Assembly (NCBI GenBank): GCA_031273185.1
Contig: JAISSG010000116.1
Location: forward strand, 1-5,764
From: Treponema sp.
GTDB taxonomy: Bacteria > Spirochaetota > Spirochaetia > Treponematales > Breznakiellaceae
Direction: 5' to 3'
DNA: 5,764 bases
The notes under the pieces are model-generated. The model saw only the letters and a program-made list of their open reading frames with translations, was not told the origin of the DNA and did no database searches. The position numbers and the translations under genes were made by a program. The first letter of the stretch is position 1; the number at the start of each line of letters is the position of its first letter. Below are positions 1-4,633 of the stretch, piece by piece.

Positions 1-1271
1 ATTTTCTGCACGTAGTTGCCGTAGATGCCGCTGAACACCACGTCTTCCCACGCGATAAGCACGAACCCGTATTTCTGGTGCATGATTACAAGTTGCCGGA
101 GCGTCGCCGTTTCGCTGCACACCTTTGCCCAGGGCGGCAGCACATAGATAATGCCGGTTTTTTTGTGAACCGCGCCCGGTATTTCCGCCGTGCGGTCGTG
201 CTTGCCAGTTGCCGGATCAACGCCGCAGAGAAAAAGCAGTTCGTTGGCAGGAGGAAGATCGCGGTACTTATGGGTTTCTATCCACGCACGCTGGATGATG
301 CGCTGCTCGTCAGATAACGGCTCGTTGCACCACTCCGTCGAGAAACTGTCAAAGCCGAGCTGTGCCCGTTTTTCCTCAAGGGCTTCGGCGCTCCAGTATT
401 CCGGCCAGAGCGGGGAGCCGTCAGGCCGCAGGCACGACAGGCGGACGGCGATCCACCGTTTGAGCGTCCCGGTCTCCACCTCCGCGATGAGCCGCGAGAT
501 AGGATCGTCGGAATGGAAAATGGTGTTGACCCAGATGATGAACGCGGTCTTGCCGAGGTTGAACACCACCCGCTTGAGCCAGCGGGAAATCTTGTCGCGC
601 TGCGACGGGGAGTCCACCGCGTCGTCTTTGAGCACGTCGTCAAGGATGATAAGATCGGGACGGTACTGCCGGAACCGTGTGCCGCGCATGGAAGCACCGG
701 AGCCTTTGGCCTGTATGCAGGCTTCTTTTTTGGGGCCGATTTTCAACTCGATACGGTTGTCCCGCCACACGTCGCCTTTCAGGTCGCCGAAATCCTCAAG
801 CAGCAGTTCGTTTTCCTCAATCTCGTTTTTAATGTTGATGAGGTTTTCTTTGGCGGCATCGCCGGACGCGCCGATTAGCAGCGCGTAACGTTTTTTTTCG
901 GTAACGATACTCCACAGGACATAGGCGAAGGACCAGCGTACCGTCTTGCCGTGTTCGCGCGGCTCGACGAACATCGCGCCGGTAAGACTTTCCGTGGGCC
1001 TTAACAGGCCGTGATAACGCTCGTCAATGAACGGTTTAAGGCGCTTCGCGGTATCTTCTGAAAGCGAACGGGTGTCCGCCACATCGTACAAAATCTTTTG
1101 ATAATCGGCGGGGTCGGTGAAAAAATAATCAGACAGGTAGTGCCGGCAGAAAAAGCTGTAGTCTTTTTTCGCGCGGGCGACGCGTTCTTTCTTTTCCCCG
1201 TCAAGGCGTTTCTTCTCTTCCAGAGAAGTACGTTCATCGCCTACCAGTTCAGAGAGAAGATCGCTCATCAT
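1..1271 (-). CDS. Phage terminase large subunit, 3' end cut by window edge
   Basis: Large terminase: the ATPase-nuclease motor that cuts phage DNA and pumps it into the prohead. The 423 codons present show an N-terminal charged helix, a Walker A-like EPREHGKT at residues 103-110, the conserved SGASMRGTRFRQYRPD stretch at about 191-206, a Walker B DLIILDD at 206-212, a coupling-motif-like WVNTIF at 247-252, and the start of the C-terminal RNase H-like nuclease with GVDPATG (350-356) and a second acidic WED (408-410). The order fits the TerL family often annotated 'phage uncharacterized protein (putative large terminase)'. The family usually exceeds 500 residues, so perhaps 100 or more are missing at the left edge. 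The start is the first ATG of ATGATGA, whose TGA is the stop of the preceding DUF3486 gene (4-base overlap, so translation is probably coupled). The long plus-strand open frames opposite it are antisense shadows. Family call is strong; exact subfamily is inferred. Confidence 0.93.
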   Translation of the reverse strand, partial: MMSDLLSELVGDERTSLEEKKRLDGEKKERVARAKKDYSFFCRHYLSDYFFTDPADYQKILYDVADTRSLSEDTAKRLKPFIDERYHGLLRPTESLTGAMFVEPREHGKTVRWSFAYVLWSIVTEKKRYALLIGASGDAAKENLINIKNEIEENELLLEDFGDLKGDVWRDNRIELKIGPKKEACIQAKGSGASMRGTRFRQYRPDLIILDDVLKDDAVDSPSQRDKISRWLKRVVFNLGKTAFIIWVNTIFHSDDPISRLIAEVETGTLKRWIAVRLSCLRPDGSPLWPEYWSAEALEEKRAQLGFDSFSTEWCNEPLSDEQRIIQRAWIETHKYRDLPPANELLFLCGVDPATGKHDRTAEIPGAVHKKTGIIYVLPPWAKVCSETATLRQLVIMHQKYGFVLIAWEDVVFSGIYGNYVQK

Positions 1272-1804
1272 GCCACCTTCACGTTGTCAACAATTTTATA
1301 GAGGCGATCCAGCAGATCGGGATCGTTTTTGATGGCGTTTTGCAGTTCGGTCTTTATTTTGTCCTTGGCTTTATCCAGCGCCTTGACAGCCTGGGTGCGG
1401 TACTGCGATAGCTTTGCCTGCGCGGTGGTAAGTTTGGCGGCCGCATGAATCATCTCGGCCGGGTCTTCAAAGTTGATGCTTTCGATGTTCCGCAGTTCTT
1501 TGGTGACAAGCTGAGCAAGATACATCAGCATCGCCTCCGACTGCTCGGTGCCGGGATGATCCTTAAAGACTTCGGCCATAGCCTTCGATATTTCAACGCC
1601 TTTGCGGACATCGGCGATTTCGTCCTCATAACTGCGGACGGCACGGCGAATAGCCTCGCGGCTCACGGTGATCTTGAATCCATTCTGCTTGAGCCACTCA
1701 TTAACCTCTTCGGTTACATAGACGATGGTTTTCTTACCGCCGTCCCATTTTTCGGCGATGATTTCTTTCAGGCCGTACTGGTCTGCTTTGCTTTTCTGGC
1801 CCAT
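1268..1804 (-). CDS. DUF3486 family protein (Mu gp27-like), probable small terminase-type packaging protein
   Basis: A 178-residue soluble protein, almost entirely helical and charged. Residues 1-60 (QYGLKEIIAEKWDGGKKTIVYVTEEVNEWL...VSREAIRRAVRSYED in outline) look like a small DNA-binding helical domain, and the rest resembles a long coiled coil with no membrane segment. Length, N-terminal pattern and position directly before the large terminase match DUF3486 (phage Mu gp27). Its place suggests it recognises phage DNA for packaging, as a small terminase would; that role is an inference from position. The ATG lies 2 bases after the TAA of the preceding gene, with a G-rich SD (CGGGGGT) inside that gene's end. 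The 3' end overlaps the terminase start by 4 bases. Confidence 0.85.
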   Translation of the reverse strand: MGQKSKADQYGLKEIIAEKWDGGKKTIVYVTEEVNEWLKQNGFKITVSREAIRRAVRSYEDEIADVRKGVEISKAMAEVFKDHPGTEQSEAMLMYLAQLVTKELRNIESINFEDPAEMIHAAAKLTTAQAKLSQYRTQAVKALDKAKDKIKTELQNAIKNDPDLLDRLYKIVDNVKVA

Positions 1805-1806
1805 GA

Positions 1807-2097
1807 TTACCCCCGCTGAATGAGGATGCCGGGATCGGGATCGATATTTCCTTCCAAAAGGTCAATGCCCTTCGGTCTCAGCTTGTACCACCGGACATAG
1901 TTGTGTTCAATGAAAGGATGGGACTGTTGTTTTTTCTCGACATAATCTTTATCGACGACATATTCCAAAGACGCTTGAATATCCTCGGTTTTATGGTACT
2001 GATACAAAATGCTTATCATGGTGATCTCGTCTACGCCGTCCGGGTAAGTTTTTTTGAGGATGTCGAGAATCTTGCCCCGTAAAATATTTTGTTTCAT
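1807..2097 (-). CDS. Small winged-helix-like phage protein (Mu gp26 position)
   Basis: A 96-residue protein with no signal peptide or membrane segment. Residues about 5-55 read as three helices (RGKILDILKKTYPDG, ITMISILYQYHKTED, IQASLEYVVDKDYVEKK), followed by a hairpin-like WYKLRPKGIDLLEG. That is the outline of a winged-helix domain: helix, helix, recognition helix, then a wing ending in 'LRPKGIDLL', as in many small regulators and phage proteins. It sits between the membrane/coiled-coil gene and DUF3486, the slot of Mu gp26. The ATG overlaps the upstream stop as ATGA, with SD AAGGA about 8 bases upstream. Function is unknown; DNA binding or a packaging accessory role is possible but only inferred. 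Confidence 0.75.
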   Translation of the reverse strand: MKQNILRGKILDILKKTYPDGVDEITMISILYQYHKTEDIQASLEYVVDKDYVEKKQQSHPFIEHNYVRWYKLRPKGIDLLEGNIDPDPGILIQRG

Positions 2098-2456
2098 TGC
2101 GTTTTATCCTTCCACAGTTCGATAATATTTTTACCGACCTCGGATATTTGGCCGGACAGCCTGTTGATATCGTCTTTCCAGCCGCCGAGTTCCCGGTAAA
2201 ATGTTTCCCGCTTTATGTACTCCATTTCGATATATGAAAGCCTCCGTCCGTGTTCGTCCAGCGTTTTGGCGTTGCCTTCCCGAAATTCCTTTAATTTATC
2301 GTCAAGATAACCTTGAAGGTTATCCGCCCGCTTCTTGTCATCCTCGTTGTTTTTATCTAACTTTTTGGCGAGATGTATGACGAAAAAAACCAACAAGGAA
2401 GTAACTGCCGAGGGGCCCCACGAATGAACTATTTTGAATAACGCTTCTAAGTCCAT
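2094..2456 (-). CDS. Membrane-anchored coiled-coil phage protein (DUF2730/Mu gp25-like position)
   Basis: A 120-residue protein with one hydrophobic segment at about residues 16-30 (SAVTSLLVFFVIHLA) followed directly by KK, then a long charged helical region (about 35-115) with heptad-like spacing that suggests a coiled coil. One N-terminal membrane helix plus a coiled coil of about 120 residues is the layout of Mu gp25-type (DUF2730) proteins in the same slot. The same layout is also found in inner-membrane spanins and some holin accessories, so a lysis role is not excluded. The start ATG overlaps the stop of the preceding gene as TGATG, with an AGAGG SD inside that gene. Family call is by architecture and order, not by strong motifs. 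Confidence 0.72.
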   Translation of the reverse strand: MDLEALFKIVHSWGPSAVTSLLVFFVIHLAKKLDKNNEDDKKRADNLQGYLDDKLKEFREGNAKTLDEHGRRLSYIEMEYIKRETFYRELGGWKDDINRLSGQISEVGKNIIELWKDKTQ

Positions 2457-2833
2457 CAGCGCCTCTCTATAATTACGCCGACTGCCATTCCGCCGAGGAA
2501 TGAAAGTCCGCCGCCGATAAAAATATTCCGCCAGTATTTCCGGCGGTCAATCTTGAAAGTTTCGATGGTCATATTGAGCATGGCGATCTCCGGCATGAAC
2601 CGCAGGGAGGCGGCCTTGTACCCCTCGGCGTATGCCTCGCGTACCGCCGCGTCAATCTCCGCCTCCGCCGCTTCCATCAGCTCCAGTACCAGCGTGCCCG
2701 AATAAAATTGCTCCGGCTCGATCCCGTAACCGTTGCTTTGCGCGTCCGGCAATTCCGGCGGCGTCTGCGCGTAACTGATCGGCGTTAGGAGCAGCAGAAA
2801 CAAGATCGTCAGCAGGGGTATTTTCAATCTCAA
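2456..2833 (-). CDS. Exported small membrane protein with signal peptide and C-terminal membrane segment; spanin-like position
   Basis: A 125-residue protein starting at TTG, chosen because GAGGAGG lies 6 bases upstream and there is no ATG until far inside the hydrophobic-to-helical region. Residues 1-22 form a clear signal peptide (MRLKI, a leucine-rich core, then PISYA before Q23, a type I cleavage pattern). Then come a Pro-rich stretch (TPPELPD), an amphipathic helix at about 49-78, and a second membrane segment at about 104-122 ending in ERR. No lipobox cysteine is present, so this is not a standard outer-membrane spanin lipoprotein. The signal-plus-C-terminal-membrane layout recalls single-gene spanins, and the gene is overlapped in another frame by its upstream neighbour in the manner of Rz/Rz1. 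A lysis role is inferred from position only. Confidence 0.72.
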   Translation of the reverse strand: MRLKIPLLTILFLLLLTPISYAQTPPELPDAQSNGYGIEPEQFYSGTLVLELMEAAEAEIDAAVREAYAEGYKAASLRFMPEIAMLNMTIETFKIDRRKYWRNIFIGGGLSFLGGMAVGVIIERR

Positions 2834-2966
2834 GTTTTACCTCCTCGGGCGTTTTGCCGGCGGCTGCGGAATCGGCCCTCCTTCCGAACAGACTCCGCAG
2901 GAGCCATCCGGCAAGGAAGACCAGCCCCGCGCAAACGACGGCAAGGACAGCCACCAGCTTTTTCAT
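2652..2966 (-). CDS. Small membrane protein overlapping the next gene out of frame; i-spanin-like position
   Basis: A 104-residue protein beginning MKKLVAVLAVV. I use the ATG at 2966 because it overlaps the holin stop as TGATG; an in-frame extension further upstream would lie inside the holin gene. Its SD is weak (AAAGAA-like), suggesting coupled translation. A membrane helix spans about residues 4-24 with basic residues on both sides (KK before, RSLFGRR after). The rest is a small hydrophilic helical domain (EEVKLEIENTPADDL, then ADQLRADAAGIAGRAKQRL in outline) and a Gly-rich tail. A cysteine at residue 12 lacks a proper lipobox (Val at -1). The last 182 bases are shared with the following gene in the +1 frame. 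Location after the holin and this nesting resemble Rz/Rz1, but no family was recognised for certain, and the Gly-rich tail may be poorly constrained. Confidence 0.6.
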   Translation of the reverse strand: MKKLVAVLAVVCAGLVFLAGWLLRSLFGRRADSAAAGKTPEEVKLEIENTPADDLVSAAPNADQLRADAAGIAGRAKQRLRDRAGAILFGHAGTGADGSGGGGD

Positions 2967-3256
2967 CAAAACGTTATTTCTTTGTCGCCGAGGGCGGTGG
3001 TTATCTTTTTCAATACCGCCTCGTAGGCGAACACCGAAAAAGCGAAGATCACCGCCCACCAGAACCAAACTTGCTGGGTTTTGTCAAAAAAATCCCCCAG
3101 CCGCAGCAGCCATGCGGCGCCGCCGGAAAGCACGGCGGGTATCCACACGCGGTAGCCCTTGAGCCGGTTCTTGCCGTCGAGCTTCTTGATGAGTTCCGCG
3201 AAGACTATCACCAACGCGATAGCGATCACGATGAACACCGGTAAAATGTTTGTCAT
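2966..3256 (-). CDS. Phage holin-like small membrane protein
   Basis: A 96-residue, strongly hydrophobic protein with three likely membrane helices at about residues 4-22 (ILPVFIVIAIALVIVFAEL), 37-53 (VWIPAVLSGGAAWLL) and 62-80 (VWFWWAVIFAFSVFAYEA), with short charged loops (KKLDGKNRLKG; a KK after the third helix). Size and three-helix topology suit a class I holin, which makes inner-membrane lesions that release or activate the endolysin. It lies directly downstream of the endolysin gene, which supports the lysis role. SD GGAGG is 4 bases before the ATG. A 6-bp G+C-rich hairpin sits just upstream of that SD (3268-3282). No specific family motif was recognised, so the name rests on topology and position. 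Confidence 0.8.
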   Translation of the reverse strand: MTNILPVFIVIAIALVIVFAELIKKLDGKNRLKGYRVWIPAVLSGGAAWLLRLGDFFDKTQQVWFWWAVIFAFSVFAYEAVLKKITTALGDKEITF

Positions 3257-3267
3257 ATAACCTCCCT

Positions 3268-3282
3268 CCGGGCAGCGCCCGG
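3268..3282 (-). promoter_or_regulatory. G+C-rich hairpin just upstream of the holin SD
   Basis: CCGGGC-loop of three-GCCCGG is a perfect 6-bp inverted repeat in the gap between the endolysin stop and the holin start. On the minus strand it is followed directly by the holin SD (AGGGAGG), not by a T-run, so it is not a minus-strand terminator. It could tune holin translation or protect the endolysin mRNA 3' end. On the plus strand it is followed by TTTGTT, but no plus-strand transcription is expected. Confidence 0.4.
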
Positions 3283-3290
3283 TTTGTTAC

Positions 3291-3740
3291 TCAAACACGT
3301 ATCTCATAATGCGGCCAATCAGGAGTGGACCAATCAGCGCCGCATACAAGTCCTGCCTGTTTCCCGCAATCCCTGATGGTTTCAAAAAACTTGAGGTAAT
3401 GAGCCATATCCCAAGTCGGATTCCCCCTTCCGTCTACAGGCAGCACGTCCATAGCAAGGCCGTCGATATGTTTGCTTTTCAGCGTCCACGTTATGACATA
3501 ATTATCTCTTTCGCTCTGAAGCAAATATAATCCGGCAATTGCCCGTTTTTTATTTACTTCCTCAAGAGACTCCCTTCCTTGCGCATAATACGCTTGTTGG
3601 ACTTCTGGCCTGCGCTTTCCCTCGAATACGATGTATTTGTCATCACCCAGAGCATTATCAAGCTGTTCTAGGAAATTTTTAAAGACCGGCTGCGCTGCCG
3701 GAACAAGTTCCGCTAACATTTTTCTGCTGCGTTCGGTCAT
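3291..3740 (-). CDS. M15-family endolysin (L-alanyl-D-glutamate / D-Ala-D-Ala type peptidase)
   Basis: A 149-residue zinc peptidase that cuts the peptide stems of peptidoglycan at the end of infection. The zinc ligands are visible: H91 and D98 in SKHIDGLAMDV, and H144 in DWPHYEI, the usual H-x6-D...H pattern of VanY/M15 enzymes. Upstream, EGKRRPEVQQAYYAQGR (about 40-56) is the typical substrate-groove segment. There is no signal peptide, so release depends on a holin, which is the next gene. An AGGAG SD lies about 10 bases before the ATG; it overlaps the right arm of a 13-bp palindrome. The length fits the compact single-domain phage endolysins; no separate cell-wall-binding domain is present. 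The region between about residues 57 and 85 is longer than in the shortest members. Confidence 0.92.
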   Translation of the reverse strand: MTERSRKMLAELVPAAQPVFKNFLEQLDNALGDDKYIVFEGKRRPEVQQAYYAQGRESLEEVNKKRAIAGLYLLQSERDNYVITWTLKSKHIDGLAMDVLPVDGRGNPTWDMAHYLKFFETIRDCGKQAGLVCGADWSTPDWPHYEIRV

Positions 3741-3753
3741 TTCTTTAACGCTC

Positions 3754-3766
3754 CTGTACGGTACAG
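3754..3766. promoter_or_regulatory. Perfect 13-bp palindrome at the endolysin ribosome binding site, candidate operator
   Basis: CTGTAC-G-GTACAG is a perfect inverted repeat with a single central base. Its right arm, in transcription direction, shares AG with the AGGAG SD of the endolysin gene. With a one-base centre it cannot form an RNA hairpin using full arms, so a protein-bound DNA operator is the likelier reading. It lies in the gap between the regulatory genes and the lysis cassette, where a late/lysis control site would be expected. The binding protein is unknown; the two HTH proteins just upstream are obvious candidates (inference). Confidence 0.45.
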
Positions 3767-3815
3767 CGTAATGGATGTGATTTGTAAATACTCTAAATGG
3801 GATAAATGAACTAAA
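3767..3815 (-). promoter_or_regulatory. A+T-rich gap probably holding the lysis/late promoter
   Basis: This is the only real intergenic space in the window (about 90 bases between the HTH2 stop and the endolysin start), and it is markedly A+T-rich on the upstream side. I could not find a well-spaced consensus -35/-10 pair. Weak elements such as TTGGAA and TTATCC or TATTTA exist but do not match well. An activator-dependent promoter, as for the Mu lysis genes, would look like this. The exact promoter is not defined. Confidence 0.35.
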
Positions 3816-3842
3816 ATAATTCCAACTGCGTCACAGGTTGGA
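3811..3842 (-). terminator. Terminator-like hairpin at the end of the regulatory block
   Basis: On the minus strand TCCAA-(C bulge)-CTG pairs with CAG-TTGGA around a TGACG loop (3821-3842). It is an 8-bp stem with one bulged base, followed at once by the T-rich ATTATTTTAG (3811-3820). The stop codon of the HTH2 gene lies in the loop. This looks like a moderate intrinsic terminator that would separate early/middle transcripts from the lysis operon. The stem is not very G+C-rich, so efficiency may be partial. Confidence 0.5.
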
Positions 3843-4182
3843 GTTGTTGGAGCAAAACCGCTCGAGGTCGTAGCGCGCGACGCACCAGTTTCCTTCGTCG
3901 TCTTTCCACGCCGGCAGCTTTTCCCTGTAGATGAGGCGGTAGACGGTCAGGGGCTGCGTCGAAAAGAAGTCCGCCGTCTCCTGTATAGATAAAATAGCCG
4001 GTAGGCTCTCTATCTTTTCTTTCAGGGTGCTGCTTATCATAATCAGCTACCGCATCCGGCGCCAGCCGCCAGACCCTGCCTACTTTGACGGCTTCGATAT
4101 TTCCCATTGCCACAAGGTAGTACACCTGATGTGGCTTTAGGCGCAGCGTACGCGCCGCTCTTTTTACCGACCACAACATCAT
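3811..4182 (-). CDS. Excisionase-type HTH protein 1, with long out-of-frame overlap
   Basis: The open frame is 123 codons, but only residues 1 to about 50 look like protein. SVKRAARTLRLKPHQVYYLV, GNIEAVKVGRVWRLAPDAV and ADYDKQ in order match the excisionase/MerR-type HTH_17 fold (helix, turn, recognition helix ending in VYYLV, wing with GRVWRL). A very strong SD, AAGGAGGGG, precedes an ATGATG pair; the second ATG (4179) has better spacing (6 bases). The start lies inside the 3' end of gemA. Beyond residue 50 the sequence is Arg/Leu/Pro-rich (QGKAAGVERRRRKLVRRALR), lies over the HTH2 gene and runs through the terminator-like hairpin, so it is probably a readthrough tail rather than a selected domain. 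The original stop may have been lost, or a frameshift may once have joined HTH1 to HTH2. Likely a DNA-binding regulator in the Mor/C position; target unknown. Confidence 0.65.
   Translation of the reverse strand: MMLWSVKRAARTLRLKPHQVYYLVAMGNIEAVKVGRVWRLAPDAVADYDKQHPERKDREPTGYFIYTGDGGLLFDAAPDRLPPHLQGKAAGVERRRRKLVRRALRPRAVLLQQLQPVTQLELF
3831..4040 (-). CDS. Excisionase-type HTH protein 2, nested within the HTH1 frame
   Basis: A 69-residue protein. Residues 16-63 (ILSIQETADFFSTQPLTVYR, LIYREKLPAWKDDEG, NWCVARYDLERF) follow the HTH_17 pattern: 'S-x-x-E-x-A' first helix, 'TVYRLI' recognition helix, 'KLPAWK' and 'NWCVARYDLERF' wing. It shares the same signature positions as HTH1 (S..A, VY.L, A.K, W), so the two may be related. 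The ATG follows the gemA stop by two bases (TGATTATG), which favours coupled translation, since no strong SD is seen. A TAG five codons upstream blocks N-terminal extension past about 4052. The gene lies entirely within the longer HTH1 open frame, +1 to it. Probably a DNA-binding regulator of the adjacent promoters; not of the Mor/C family by pattern. Confidence 0.72.
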   Translation of the reverse strand: MISSTLKEKIESLPAILSIQETADFFSTQPLTVYRLIYREKLPAWKDDEGNWCVARYDLERFCSNNSNL

Positions 4183-4633
4183 TCCCCTCCTTGATATCGG
4201 TATCGGGATTGAACCCGGCCTTCCAGCAGATATCCCGCAGGGCGAGTATGAGCGCCGATGCCGCCCGTCGGGATAAAAAAGAAACGTCGTCGACCTTGCC
4301 GATGCGTTTTACCATGCCGCGCAGGCTTTTCTCGTCCTTGGCCCGGCTGGCCAGCACCCACAGCCCTTTGATGTAATACTCCTGTCGGCGGCTGATCATG
4401 GCGGGATTAGTGCCGGGGATGGCGCTGCGGTATTTGTTCAGCCCGCCATGCGACGGCAAAAACCCAAGATGCAGAAACGCGCCCATCACCGTGTTGAACT
4501 GCAATTCCGTTTCAATATCCTTCGCGCTGGCGACCCCGGCCCCGGAGAGGATCGCGCGGTACGCATCTTCATCGAGGCCAAGCTGTTTTTTGGCGAGGTG
4601 AATTATCGCAAGGCGGGATTTTTGGTTTTGCAT
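4043..4633 (-). CDS. gemA: GemA / Mu gp16-like regulatory protein (DUF1018)
   Basis: A 196-codon frame. Residues 1-145 carry the DUF1018 pattern of Mu GemA: MQNQKSRLAIIHLAKKQLGL and DEDAYRAILS at the N-terminus, then MISRRQEYYIKGLW (79-92), and a C-terminal helical part with LSRRAASALILALRDICWKAG (about 120-140). In Mu this protein is linked to early regulation and effects on host DNA supercoiling and replication genes; its exact role here is an inference. The start ATG has AAGGGGG about 8 bases upstream and lies 31 bases inside the end of the HNH gene. The last ~46 residues (after about 150) lie over the HTH1 gene and read as Gly/Ser/Lys-poor-complexity sequence (APKATSGVLPCGNG, QGLAAGAGCGS), probably an unselected extension. 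In another frame a TGA falls exactly at the HTH1 ATG, so an indel may have removed an earlier stop. Confidence 0.85.
   Translation of the reverse strand: MQNQKSRLAIIHLAKKQLGLDEDAYRAILSGAGVASAKDIETELQFNTVMGAFLHLGFLPSHGGLNKYRSAIPGTNPAMISRRQEYYIKGLWVLASRAKDEKSLRGMVKRIGKVDDVSFLSRRAASALILALRDICWKAGFNPDTDIKEGNDVVVGKKSGAYAAPKATSGVLPCGNGKYRSRQSRQGLAAGAGCGS

Noticed and set aside
278..697. Minus-strand 139-codon frame
   Set aside because: A different frame of the terminase gene; Ser/Arg-rich and without a start site or domain.
513..878. Plus-strand 121-codon frame
   Set aside because: Antisense to the terminase; no SD and no domain pattern.
190..888. Long plus-strand open frame of 232 codons
   Set aside because: It lies antisense to the terminase gene, which shows clear Walker and nuclease motifs. 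Its own sequence is Ser/Arg-rich with no recognisable domain.
1445..1819. Plus-strand 124-codon frame
   Set aside because: Antisense to the DUF3486 gene; arises from its codon pattern.
2967..3068. N-terminal extension of the small membrane protein at 2652-2966
   Set aside because: It would lie inside the holin gene and place a basic hydrophilic stretch before the membrane helix; the ATG coupled to the holin stop is the better start.
4179..4361. Minus-strand 60-codon frame ending at the HTH1 start
   Set aside because: Out-of-frame with gemA and Arg/Gly-rich; not a gene itself. It does show where a shifted gemA would have ended.
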